Below, piece after piece: positions 1 to 6,508 of a stretch of 13,080 nt of DNA (position 1 is the stretch's first letter; each line of letters starts with the position of its first letter). The translations under genes were made by a program, and so were the position numbers. The notes under the pieces are model-generated. The model was not told the DNA's origin. It ran no database searches and saw only the letters and a list, made by a program, of their open reading frames with translations. The DNA lies in NCBI GenBank assembly GCA_030668025.1, contig DAOUUT010000083.1:1-13080 (forward strand). Direction: 5' to 3'. This stretch comes from Promethearchaeota archaeon (GTDB lineage Archaea > Asgardarchaeota > Lokiarchaeia > Sigynarchaeales > SOKP01).

Positions 1-966
1 TCTGCGTTGTAGCAACATCCGACTTATACGCCTCGGGATTCTTCTCAGCTAACTCTTTGTATATCTCTAACGCTTCCTGGTACGCGGTTTCTGCCTCCTC
101 AAACCTCTTTAAATTTCGATATAATATTCCAAGGTTATTCTGCGTTGTAGCAACATCCGACTTATACGCCTCGGGATTCTTCTCAGCTAACTCTTTGTAT
201 ATCTCTAACGCTTCCTGGTACGCGGTTTCTGCCTCCTCAAACCTCTTTAAATTTCGATATAATAATCCAAGGTTATTCTGCGTCGTTGCAACATCCGATT
301 TATACACCTCGGGATTCTTCTCAGCTAAATCAATCCTAATCTCTAACGCTTCTTGGTGGGCAGTTTCTGCCTCCTCAAACCGTCCTAACTTTTGATATAA
401 TACTCCAAGGTTATTCTGCGTTGTAGCAACATCCGGCTTATACGCTTCGGGTCTCTTCTCAGCTAAATCAATCCTAATCTCTAACGCTTCTTGGTGGGCG
501 GTTTCTGCCTCCTCAAACCGTCTTAAATCAGAATATAATACTCCAAGGTTATTCTGCGTCGTAGCAACATCCGGCTTATACATTTCGGGTCTCTTCTCAG
601 CTAAATCAATCCTAATCTCTAAAGCTTCCTGGTAAGCGGTTTCTGCCTCCTCAAACCGTCCTAACTTTTGATATAATATTCCAAGGTTATTCTGCGTCGT
701 TGCAACATTGGGTTTATACGCGTTGGGATTCTTCTCAGCTAAATCAATCTTAATTTTTAACGCTTCTTGGTGCGCGGTTTCTGCCTCCTCAAACCGTCCT
801 AATTTCCAATATAATAATCCAAGGTTATTCTGCGTCGTAGCAACACCCAACTTATAGGTGCTGGGATTCTTCTCAGCTAACTCAATCCTAATCTCCAAAG
901 CTTCTTGGAGTGCAGTTTCTGCCTCGTCAAACCGTCCCAAATCAGAATATAATTTTCCAAGCGGCC
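1..966. repeat. Seven tandem 138-bp units encoding TPRs
   Basis: Units begin at 1, 139, 277, 415, 553, 691 and 829 with exact 138-bp spacing (46 codons) and no indels. Units 1-138 and 139-276 differ at only one base by eye (T versus A near 127/265). Units 277-414 and 415-552 differ at about 15 positions, and the rightmost unit is more divergent. The tract is coding (minus strand) and continues beyond the left edge. The near-identity suggests recent duplication or gene conversion of the C-terminal TPRs. Confidence 0.95.
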
Positions 967-2701
967 CTAGAATATAAGCTTTATTTTTTTCTTTGACTAA
1001 AACTTTTAAATCTTCTCCCACATTAATTAACCGTTTAAAACCGTAATGTACTGGTTGTACTTTATCTTTAATTTCGAGGAATTCGTAAACCAGAATATCA
1101 GGAGGATATGATTTTACTTTATGATATAGAATTTCTACAGCATCATCAACTTTCTCTCCAATTAATTCTTTTTTTTTTTCATAGTATTTTATTGCTTTAT
1201 CATGGCTTTCACGGTGGGCAATGTCTTCTAAAGCGTCTTGGATGTGTACGAAATAAAACTCGTATGTCCCTTCTTTACCTTCTCTTTTCTTTAACATCCC
1301 TGTGTCCACTAGTTCTTTAAATAATTTTGTAGGATTATCAATATCGTAAGATTTTTGAACACTTTCTTTATCAATATTGCTCTCTAAGTTAATGTTCAAT
1401 ACAGCTAGATTTTTAAGTAAAACTAATGCTTGTTTATTAGAGGAGAAGACATCCTCAATGACTCGTTTATAAAAATCCTTTACCTGGTTATCATTAGTAG
1501 CTTCAAGATCAAAATTCCTTAACTTATTAAAATCAATATTCTGATAGTTTTTTACTAATAGTTCTGTTGATACGGGATGCCCCTCAGCGAGTTGTTTAAT
1601 CAAGTTTTTTGCTTCTACGGGGAGTTCTTCGGATGAGTATAGTTTTATAAGATCGTTTCTATCTTTTTCATTAATACCAGTTATACATATTTCTTTTCTA
1701 GCGATATATGTATTCCTACGAGAGGAAAGTACAATATTATCTAGCGTTTTAACAAGGTTTACCACATCTTTAGTGGCTAGATGAAAGTCATCAATAAAAA
1801 CAGTGAGATTTTCTTCTTTTCTTACGAGAGTAGATAGTAATTCAATAATTTTTTTTTTTGGTTTTTTGATTATCTCTTCTTGATTAAATAAAAGCTTAGT
1901 TTTAGCTAAGGCATTTATAATATCATAAATTGTAATCTCATTCTGAGAATCTGCGATGTATTGGTCATCTTTACATTTTTTTCTGAAATATTCTAAACCT
2001 GAACCACTAGCATAGGCTTTTGATATCCCGATACTAATTATCTTCTTTCCTCTTAGTTTTTGGATGAGTAAGGCAACTTGAATTAGTGTGGTTTTCCCAA
2101 TTCCGCCTACACCATAAACCTCTACCTTTCCATCAATATTATTTATTAACTCATTAAAAATATCTACTCTATCGCAAAATTGTTTAAAGTCCAGTTTATC
2201 TTGGGTGTGCCACTCAATAATTTTTTTCACTAAATTGCTACTGATGGTTTCTACTAAAGTAATGTCGTTAAATTCGGAAATTCCTTTCCACATTTCTATT
2301 CCAATTTCTTTTTTAAACTCTAACACATTTTCATTTACATCTTTAGCATCCCAACCTTCTTCAAATACATAAGTTTGATGCAAAATTCCTTCACTAATTG
2401 CGGTCTTGTATTCACAATGAGTATAGGATATTCTCCCTTCCCCCGTTTTCATAGGACATTCCGCTTTACAATTTTCCTTAAGCTTGCAAACTTCTATGAG
2501 AGAGCCATAATTAGAAGAAAGTAAGAAAATTACAATGTCACTTTTTTTCAGATCACCAATACAAATTTCATGAGAAGTTTTACCGTCTGGGATAAATTCT
2601 TCCATACCCACTCCTTTAAATACGGAATCTAATTTATTTAGGATCTCACTTCGGGTATCTTCTAAATCTCTAAATGTAGAACTCAAAAAAATTTTCAGCA
2701 T
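1..2701 (-). CDS. DUF4062-STAND NTPase-TPR protein, C-terminus outside window
   Basis: An uninterrupted frame reads leftward from the ATG at 2701 to the window edge (900 codons, no stop), so the protein is 3'-partial. Residues 1-110 begin MLKIFLSSTFRDLEDTR, the DUF4062 signature; a second DUF4062 feature, THCEYKTA, is at 94-101. A P-loop NTPase follows: Walker A GVGGIGKTT at 197-205, Walker B VFIDDFH at about 301-307, and an NB-ARC-like GHP motif at 374-376. Residues 417-495 look like a winged-helix region. From residue 580 come seven 46-residue TPR units (NNLG-LY-LGRFEEAET-YQEALEI type). The architecture is that of STAND/NLR-like signal ATPases (related layouts occur in eukaryotic NPHP3-type proteins). 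In these, TPRs sense a ligand, the NTPase oligomerises and the N-terminus acts as effector or adaptor. A defence or signalling role is inferred. The start fits the DUF4062 N-terminus and a TATA box about 34 bases upstream. Domain calls are by motif only. Confidence 0.85.
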   Translation of the reverse strand, partial: MLKIFLSSTFRDLEDTRSEILNKLDSVFKGVGMEEFIPDGKTSHEICIGDLKKSDIVIFLLSSNYGSLIEVCKLKENCKAECPMKTGEGRISYTHCEYKTAISEGILHQTYVFEEGWDAKDVNENVLEFKKEIGIEMWKGISEFNDITLVETISSNLVKKIIEWHTQDKLDFKQFCDRVDIFNELINNIDGKVEVYGVGGIGKTTLIQVALLIQKLRGKKIISIGISKAYASGSGLEYFRKKCKDDQYIADSQNEITIYDIINALAKTKLLFNQEEIIKKPKKKIIELLSTLVRKEENLTVFIDDFHLATKDVVNLVKTLDNIVLSSRRNTYIARKEICITGINEKDRNDLIKLYSSEELPVEAKNLIKQLAEGHPVSTELLVKNYQNIDFNKLRNFDLEATNDNQVKDFYKRVIEDVFSSNKQALVLLKNLAVLNINLESNIDKESVQKSYDIDNPTKLFKELVDTGMLKKREGKEGTYEFYFVHIQDALEDIAHRESHDKAIKYYEKKKELIGEKVDDAVEILYHKVKSYPPDILVYEFLEIKDKVQPVHYGFKRLINVGEDLKVLVKEKNKAYILGPLGKLYSDLGRFDEAETALQEALEIRIELAEKNPSTYKLGVATTQNNLGLLYWKLGRFEEAETAHQEALKIKIDLAEKNPNAYKPNVATTQNNLGILYQKLGRFEEAETAYQEALEIRIDLAEKRPEMYKPDVATTQNNLGVLYSDLRRFEEAETAHQEALEIRIDLAEKRPEAYKPDVATTQNNLGVLYQKLGRFEEAETAHQEALEIRIDLAEKNPEVYKSDVATTQNNLGLLYRNLKRFEEAETAYQEALEIYKELAEKNPEAYKSDVATTQNNLGILYRNLKRFEEAETAYQEALEIYKELAEKNPEAYKSDVATTQ

Positions 2702-2730
2702 TGGATTACTCAGTCATTTCTTTATTTTAA

Positions 2731-2739
2731 ATATTTATA
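2731..2739 (-). promoter_or_regulatory. TATA box for the STAND gene
   Basis: Read on the minus strand, TATAAATAT followed by an A/T-rich stretch is centred about 34 bases upstream of the ATG at 2701. With the usual archaeal TATA-to-start distance, transcription would begin about 8 bases before the ATG, giving a very short leader. No Shine-Dalgarno motif is visible. Confidence 0.5.
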
Positions 2740-2852
2740 CTATTTTTTTAATAAAGATTCTGGATTTCATGAGATTTTAAATATTTTAAGTTTAAACAGA
2801 TTATAGATGGCAAGTTATTTTTTCTTTCTGTTTTTCTTCTAATTTTTAGCGA

Positions 2853-2883
2853 TATTTTGGGTGAGTTCACATCCAACAATATC
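2853..2883. repeat. Dispersed motif, copy 1 of 2
   Basis: This 31-base segment matches 7407-7437 at about 25 of 31 positions, with a common core resembling GAGTYCACAYCCRACMATAT. Both copies follow a T-rich tract on the plus strand and lie outside recognised genes. Function unknown. It could be a remnant of related coding sequence, since on the minus strand both can be read as VGC-x-L-x-QNI, or a repeated extragenic element. Confidence 0.4.
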
Positions 2884-2945
2884 AATTCCGTTGATTGCCC
2901 ATTTAAGTTGATATAAAATTTTTTAAAATTACTTATAATGAAAAG

Positions 2946-2955
2946 TTTTATAAAT
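2946..2955 (+). promoter_or_regulatory. TATA box upstream of the VOC remnant
   Basis: TTTTATAAAT preceded by GAAAAG, a BRE-like purine stretch, lies about 45 bases before the ATG at 2998. It looks like an intact archaeal promoter in front of a gene that is now broken. Confidence 0.4.
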
Positions 2956-2997
2956 TAACTGGAGAACCATAACTTAACAATTTATATTGTGTAATGA

Positions 2998-3096
2998 ATG
3001 CCAAGATTAGTATATTTTGAACTAACTGTAAAGGATGTAGAGGCGCTATATAATTTTTTAGAGGTTCAGATTCATTTTTACTTCTTATTGAACTGA
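2998..3096 (+). pseudogene. Truncated VOC/glyoxalase-like N-terminus
   Basis: The frame reads MPRLVYFELTVKDVEALYNF and then soon stops (32 residues in all). This opening, with the first beta strand ending in a polar residue followed by 'VKDVE' and a helix leading to an aromatic residue, resembles the start of vicinal-oxygen-chelate (glyoxalase/bleomycin-resistance) proteins, which normally run about 115-130 residues. After residue 22 the sequence no longer resembles the fold, and I see no continuation in other frames before 3196. It is best read as a decayed gene behind a surviving promoter; the assignment rests on a short match and could be chance. Confidence 0.4.
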
Positions 3097-3185
3097 ATAA
3101 TTTGACAAAAGAGTAAGATTTAAATTATTATCAAGTTTAATTATTTATGCTAAATCTAATTATCAATCAAATTAAAATTACCCAA

Positions 3186-3191
3186 AGGTGA
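3186..3191 (+). promoter_or_regulatory. Shine-Dalgarno AGGTGA deciding the start at 3197
   Basis: AGGTGA complements the archaeal 16S tail (pairing with GGAGGTGAT-type sites) and sits 5 bases before ATG 3197. The alternative GTG start at 3188 is contained in this motif. Confidence 0.6.
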
Positions 3192-3196
3192 GAATT

Positions 3197-3523
3197 ATGG
3201 TTATGGTTGTATCTACATCTTGGTTTCCAACAAATAAATCCGCTGAAGTAGGGAAAAAATATCTTGAAATCTTGAAACAATTTCCTCGGGATAAAACAAT
3301 TTCAAAAGTTATTATACCCGTAGGCGTAAGAGCATCATCAGATGGAATGAAAGCCTTTTCGGTTTTTGAAATAAAAGAAGGGAAATTAAAGGAATTCATG
3401 GACCTAGCTTACAAGCAAATACTCATTTACTCTGAAATTGAGGGATATAAAACTGAAATGGAATTTTACATGTCAGGAGTAGAGGCATTACCACTTGTAG
3501 GACTTAAAATGCCTGAATTATAG
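3197..3523 (+). CDS. Small alpha/beta protein of unknown function
   Basis: About 108 residues. It opens with a hydrophobic strand and VSTSWFPTNKSAEVGKKYLE, then a helix, a VIIPVGVRASSDGMKAFSVFEI strand-turn-strand segment, another helix (KEFMDLAYKQILIYSEIEGY) and a final strand. This beta-alpha-beta-beta-alpha-beta order suggests a ferredoxin-like dimeric alpha/beta barrel, a fold used by many small enzymes and ligand binders; no catalytic residues are recognised. I choose the ATG at 3197 because AGGTGA at 3186-3191 is a good Shine-Dalgarno match with a 5-base spacer. A GTG at 3188 would lie inside that ribosome-binding site and is the less likely start. It stands alone, convergent with the GTPase-like gene. 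No signal peptide or membrane segment. Confidence 0.7.
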   Translation: MVMVVSTSWFPTNKSAEVGKKYLEILKQFPRDKTISKVIIPVGVRASSDGMKAFSVFEIKEGKLKEFMDLAYKQILIYSEIEGYKTEMEFYMSGVEALPLVGLKMPEL

Positions 3524-3529
3524 ATCAAA

Positions 3530-3580
3530 AATAATTAAATTTATTTTTTCTTTTTATTTTTCTTTTAATTTTATATCTTT
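3530..3580 (+). terminator. T-rich terminator after the 3197 gene
   Basis: Successive T tracts begin within 20 bases of the stop codon at 3523, without a strong hairpin. This is typical of archaeal intrinsic termination on the plus strand. Confidence 0.4.
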
Positions 3581-3624
3581 TGAGATTGTTTTTTCTTTGA
3601 TCTTAATATTGTCTATTTTCGTCT

Positions 3625-4299
3625 CTAAGATTTCTGATAAATAGCTTTTTGGCTTAATTTTCTTAGATCTTGAGGAGTTAATGTTGAAGGCTCATGAATT
3701 TGTGTAGCTTTGCTAATATTTGGGCGATATATTACATCCTTTGATAAAAAATATTCGCTATTAATATCAATTCCGATTATCAAACTAGTAATACAATAAA
3801 AACTATCAGAAATTCCCTCTTCTGTAAGAGTTGATGTCTCAATATATACTAAATTAAATTTACCTATAAATTGATCAATTTCCTTCGGGGATACGGCAAA
3901 AAATTCTAAATTACTTTTATTCCCAATTAACAGAATCGGTATTCTCTCTAAATCTCCTACACCCTTCTCGATTGCTTTCAACCAATCATTTAAATGTAAG
4001 AAAGACTCCCGATCTGCTAAATCAAAAAATAGCATAATTCCGTTTGCTCTCTTACAATATTGGGATACTAAAAACTTAAATCGTTCTTCGCCACTAAAGT
4101 TCCAAATGTGAATTTTGCTAGTAGAAGGCCCTTTTTCTGTTTCTATAGTTATGGTTTCAGCATAAAAATCTACCCCAATAGGCAAGGAAACATCTTTAAC
4201 GATATCTGAAAAAACAAATGACTCAATGAAATTTTCTTTACCAATTCCAGAATCTCCTACAACGCATATTTTGAAAGTATTATCGACTTTTTCCGTCAA
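3625..4299 (-). CDS. Degenerate Ras/Rab-like small GTPase
   Basis: 224 residues. Residues 9-172 align with the Ras/Rab fold: FKICVVGDSGIGK (G1, 9-21), PIGVDF (switch I, 40-45), IWNFSGEERF (G3, 65-74), LLIGNKSNL (G4, 123-131) and ETS (G5, 154-156). The catalytic set is eroded. The G1 Ser/Thr after GK is Glu22, the switch I Thr is Pro40, DTAGQ is NFSGE (67-71), and NKxD is NKSN (127-130). Such changes in Ras proteins abolish Mg2+ coordination, guanine specificity or hydrolysis, so this is probably a pseudo-GTPase kept as a scaffold or binding partner, or one with altered ligand. A 50-residue tail follows the fold and has no C-terminal cysteine for prenylation. The start is TTG at 4299, supported by GAGGG at 4306-4310 with a 6-base spacer; no internal ATG would keep the G1 loop. 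The frame is intact. Confidence 0.85.
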   Translation of the reverse strand: MTEKVDNTFKICVVGDSGIGKENFIESFVFSDIVKDVSLPIGVDFYAETITIETEKGPSTSKIHIWNFSGEERFKFLVSQYCKRANGIMLFFDLADRESFLHLNDWLKAIEKGVGDLERIPILLIGNKSNLEFFAVSPKEIDQFIGKFNLVYIETSTLTEEGISDSFYCITSLIIGIDINSEYFLSKDVIYRPNISKATQIHEPSTLTPQDLRKLSQKAIYQKS

Positions 4300-4330
4300 T
4301 TAAATCCCTCTTTAAGAAGAATTTCTATTT

Positions 4331-4340
4331 CTATAAAAAA
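4331..4340 (-). promoter_or_regulatory. TATA box for the GTPase-like gene
   Basis: On the minus strand CTTTTTTATAG lies about 36 bases before the TTG start at 4299. The implied start of transcription is near 4309, just including the GAGGG ribosome-binding site. The complement, TATAAAAAAG, could also act on the plus strand toward the small ORF at 4418. Confidence 0.35.
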
Positions 4341-4342
4341 GT

Positions 4343-4573
4343 ATGTTTATTCTATTTTTAATATTTACTATTCTCAATGAGTCATATCTTCCAATTCTCT
4401 TGGAAGATATTTTGACTATGAATAAGATTGTTACTTATTTCTTAGAATTTTTAATTTATATATGTCGAATTGCTCATATTATTCCTCTTGAAACAGAAGA
4501 AACAACATTTTATTGTAAAAATTGTCCAGAAAAAATATTATCTGGTAGTTGTAAAGGTATGAGGCAATCTTAA
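4343..4573 (+). CDS. Doubtful small ORF with cysteine-rich tail
   Basis: A 76-codon frame with a hydrophobic N-terminal half and a tail reading FYCKNCPEKILSGSCKG, whose CxxC plus third cysteine could bind a metal. The alternative start ATG at 4418 (51 residues) is preferable. A TATA element at 4331-4340 would start transcription downstream of 4343 and upstream of 4418, leaving the inverted repeat at 4384-4410 in or near the leader. No homologue is recognised and there is no clear Shine-Dalgarno site. It may equally be non-coding sequence in an AT-rich gap. Confidence 0.3.
   Translation: MFILFLIFTILNESYLPILLEDILTMNKIVTYFLEFLIYICRIAHIIPLETEETTFYCKNCPEKILSGSCKGMRQS
4384..4410. repeat. Perfect 11-bp inverted repeat with 5-base loop
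   Basis: ATATCTTCCAA (4384-4394) is exactly complementary to TTGGAAGATAT (4400-4410) around the loop TTCTC. It lies between the GTPase-like gene's promoter and the surface protein's promoter. It could be an operator for a dimeric regulator or an RNA hairpin in the leader of the small ORF. No T tract follows directly, so a terminator is less likely. Confidence 0.6.
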
Positions 4574-4604
4574 ATATTCAAAATTGATTTGTTTCCTAAT
4601 AGAT

Positions 4605-4644
4605 TGAAATGTATATAAAGGTAATTAACGTAATTATTAACTAC
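4605..4644 (+). promoter_or_regulatory. Promoter of the first beta-helix gene (BRE, TATA, start-site box)
   Basis: TGAAATGTATATAAAG at 4605-4620 combines a BRE-like stretch with a strong TATA box. The box TTATTAACTAC at 4634-4644 lies where transcription should start. Both elements recur unchanged, at identical spacing (TATA to box 22 bases), before the paralogue at 7558. The leader would be about 40 bases, with GGAG at 4668-4671 as ribosome-binding site 8 bases before the ATG. Confidence 0.75.
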
Positions 4645-4679
4645 TTACAAATTATTTTTACTATAATGGAGAAAATAAC

Positions 4680-6161
4680 ATGAAATCAAAAATAATAATT
4701 TTAATCACTTTAGGAATCCTTTTCGCTTTAGCACCAATGATTACCGTTAATCTAAGTTTTATTACTGACAACAGCAATAAAAGTTCGGACTATAGCGATG
4801 TAATTAATTTAGATAACGAAAATTTGAAACTCTCAAAAGTATCGGGAAAAATTCATATTGATAATAATTGGTCTGCTGTTGAGGCTGCGGGAATATGCAC
4901 GGGGACTGGCACTTATTCCGATCCTTATGTCATAGAAGATTTGGTAATAGATGGCGGAGGTTCGGGAAGTAACATCTGGATTGAAAATTCTAAGGATTGT
5001 TTTAAAATTGAAAATTGTACTTTATATAATGCTCAAGAAGGTATTTTTTTAGCCAATACAGGAAATGGAACCATTTTTGACAACAAAATTTACAATATAA
5101 TTGAAGTAGGAATTAAATTCGGAGGGAGTTGTAATAATAATACTATTTTATTTAACAATATTACCAAATGCAATCAAGGGCTTGATCTTAGTGGTGGCTA
5201 TAATTACGATAATGTAATTCTTAAAAATCATTTTATTGATAATGCAGCAAGAGCTATAACTATAACTGAAAATAGTGATAACAATACTTTGCATTATAAT
5301 TACTTTTTTTACAATGGACTAGGTTCCCAAGCAAATGATGATGGAACTAATAATAAATGGGACAATGGTTCAATCGGTAACTATTGGAGCGATTATAATG
5401 GGTTCGATAATAATGGCAATGGGATTGGTGACATTCCTTATTATTATATTGGAGGTTCAAGTAATAGTCAAGATAACTATCCAATCTTTTATCCCGAACC
5501 TAAACCGAGTGTTTTTATAACCAACCATAATAACAATGATAATGTTAATGGAACAACTCTAATCTCTATTAATGCTTTAAGTCCATATGGAATAGCGAGA
5601 ATTGAATTCTGGATTAATGGTTTTTTAAAATGGATAGATAACTCTAATCCATACACCTTTCTATGGGATACGACATTATTTATAGATGATTCATATTTAC
5701 TAGAAGTTATTGCAATAGATTATCTTGGACAGAGAAATAGCACATGGATTACTTTAAATGTTAATAATGGTCTTCCAAGTGTAAATATAACAAGCCATGT
5801 CGACCAAGAAATAGTGTCTGGATTACAGACTATTGAAGTAACGGCAGTTAGCCCTATTGGAATTGATAGAGTTGAGTTTTGGATTAATGGGTTTTTAAAA
5901 TGGATTGACAATTCCGAACCATATAATTTTATATGGAATACTACTAAAGTGTTAGATGACGCATATTTATTAGAGGTTGTCGCAGTTGATTCTCTCAGAC
6001 AAAAAAATAGTGAATGGATGATTCTAAATAATAATAATGGAATCTCTATTGATGATACGGATGATGATACATCAGTAATTCCTGGATATAACCTATTCTT
6101 TTTACTTGGCATTCTATCCGTAGTAGTATTCATTCTAAGTAAAAAACTTAAGAAATCTTAA
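4680..6161 (+). CDS. NosD-like beta-helix surface protein with two Ig-like domains
   Basis: 493 residues. A signal peptide or N-terminal anchor (about 5-27) is followed by a right-handed beta-helix of NosD/CASH type (about 55-270), marked by SGKIHIDNN, GTYSDPYVIEDLVIDGGG and repeated NNT-type turns. It ends in the typical GSIGNYWSDYNGFDNNGNG...DIPYY segment. Two Ig-like domains resembling the Big_7 family follow at 276-363 and 366-453, both with EFWINGFLKWIDNS exactly 90 residues apart. An acidic linker (DDTDDDTS) leads to IPGYNLFFLLGILSVVVFIL and a KKLKK tail, a single membrane segment like archaeal PGF-CTERM-type sorting signals. It is predicted to be outside the cell, attached at the membrane, probably for carbohydrate or cell-surface contact; no enzyme residues are recognised. 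Proteins called NosD by fold are usually not copper-enzyme maturation factors in this setting. It is a paralogue of the gene at 7558. Confidence 0.85.
   Translation: MKSKIIILITLGILFALAPMITVNLSFITDNSNKSSDYSDVINLDNENLKLSKVSGKIHIDNNWSAVEAAGICTGTGTYSDPYVIEDLVIDGGGSGSNIWIENSKDCFKIENCTLYNAQEGIFLANTGNGTIFDNKIYNIIEVGIKFGGSCNNNTILFNNITKCNQGLDLSGGYNYDNVILKNHFIDNAARAITITENSDNNTLHYNYFFYNGLGSQANDDGTNNKWDNGSIGNYWSDYNGFDNNGNGIGDIPYYYIGGSSNSQDNYPIFYPEPKPSVFITNHNNNDNVNGTTLISINALSPYGIARIEFWINGFLKWIDNSNPYTFLWDTTLFIDDSYLLEVIAIDYLGQRNSTWITLNVNNGLPSVNITSHVDQEIVSGLQTIEVTAVSPIGIDRVEFWINGFLKWIDNSEPYNFIWNTTKVLDDAYLLEVVAVDSLRQKNSEWMILNNNNGISIDDTDDDTSVIPGYNLFFLLGILSVVVFILSKKLKKS
5505..6038 (+). repeat. Tandem duplication of an Ig-like domain (270-bp period)
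   Basis: Two coding copies, about 5505-5768 and 5775-6038, share WINGFLKWIDNS at residues 311 and 401, exactly 90 codons apart, with matching flanks (ALSPYGIARIEF versus AVSPIGIDRVEF). The DNA is clearly similar but has many silent differences, so the duplication is not recent. Confidence 0.85.
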
Positions 6162-6168
6162 TTACTGA

Positions 6169-6207
6169 CTTTTCTTCTTTTTTATTCTTTAATTCTATTT
6201 TTTCAAT
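6169..6207 (+). terminator. T-rich terminator after the first beta-helix gene
   Basis: Repeated T tracts with interspersed C start 8 bases after the stop codon at 6161 and run into the end of the convergent small gene. No hairpin is evident. Confidence 0.4.
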
Positions 6208-6458
6208 ATAATATAAGTACCTCTTAAATCAGCAATCATTACTCCTTTTTCTTCATTATCACTTATCTGCTTGTAAAATAAATTTGGTTTATTCTTACTT
6301 TCCCTATATCCAATTTTTTCCAAATTTTCGCCTATTATGCTGATTGGAGGGATTTTAATGGGGATTATGGTAGGATTTATTACATACCTCCCTTTATTTT
6401 TATAACTATTTTTTAAGCGGTTAAATATAATATTGTTAATATTGCTAAGATTTTTCAA
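6195..6458 (-). CDS. Small hypothetical protein (87 aa)
   Basis: The frame begins at TTG 6458 and has a basic N-terminus, a proline/isoleucine segment (INPTIIPIKIPPISIIG), then ENLEKIGYRESKNKPNLFYKQ and a C-terminal strand pair ending ADLRGTYIILKK. Composition is protein-like, with balanced charges and no low-complexity run, but I recognise no family. It is convergent with the surface protein gene (33-base gap) and divergent from the amidohydrolase. A minus-strand TATA element at 6489-6498 is about 34 bases upstream of the TTG, which would give a nearly leaderless mRNA. No ribosome-binding site is clear. It could be a fragment of a longer ancestral gene. Confidence 0.45.
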   Translation of the reverse strand: MKNLSNINNIIFNRLKNSYKNKGRYVINPTIIPIKIPPISIIGENLEKIGYRESKNKPNLFYKQISDNEEKGVMIADLRGTYIILKK

Positions 6459-6476
6459 ACCTATATTGTTATTATT

Positions 6477-6498
6477 TCTATATTAATGTATTATAAAG
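6477..6498. promoter_or_regulatory. Possible divergent promoter pair
   Basis: In the 50 bases between the starts at 6458 and 6509, CTTTATAATA on the minus strand (6489-6498) is about 34 bases from the TTG at 6458. TTCTATATTA on the plus strand (about 6476-6485) is about 28 bases from the TTG at 6509, which would make the amidohydrolase mRNA leaderless. Both are AT-rich matches of moderate quality. Confidence 0.35.
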
Positions 6499-6508
6499 TT
6501 GATTTAAA

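Larger units (their letters stand above)
2702..3196. other. Gene-poor stretch between divergent genes
   Basis: About 495 bases without an intact gene. It holds the STAND promoter at the left and a short motif at 2853-2883 that recurs at 7407-7437. It also holds a TATA box at 2946-2955, the truncated VOC-like reading frame at 2998-3096, and the leader of the gene starting at 3197. The rest is AT-rich with no further recognisable content. Confidence 0.6.

Noticed and set aside
57..395. Plus-strand open frame with repeated YISNASWYAVSASS units
   Set aside because: It is the reverse-strand shadow of the TPR repeats; the minus frame gives clear TPR motifs and is open for 2.7 kb.
1..966. Regular repeats that might be a CRISPR array
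   Set aside because: The whole 138-bp unit is repeated with no unique spacers, and the units encode TPRs in frame.
1108..1320. Plus-strand 70-codon frame
   Set aside because: Lies opposite the STAND gene and has a leucine/phenylalanine-rich composition typical of antisense frames.
3178..3399. Minus-strand 73-codon frame
   Set aside because: Antisense to the gene at 3197, which has a good ribosome-binding site and protein-like sequence.
5335..6133. Plus-strand frame at 5335-5520 and minus-strand frame at 5720-6133
   Set aside because: Both are alternative-frame shadows of the Ig-like and beta-helix coding sequence.
4680..6161. Calling the beta-helix proteins true NosD (nitrous oxide reductase maturation)
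   Set aside because: Only the beta-helix fold is shared; there are no nos genes nearby, and Ig-like and anchor domains indicate a surface protein.
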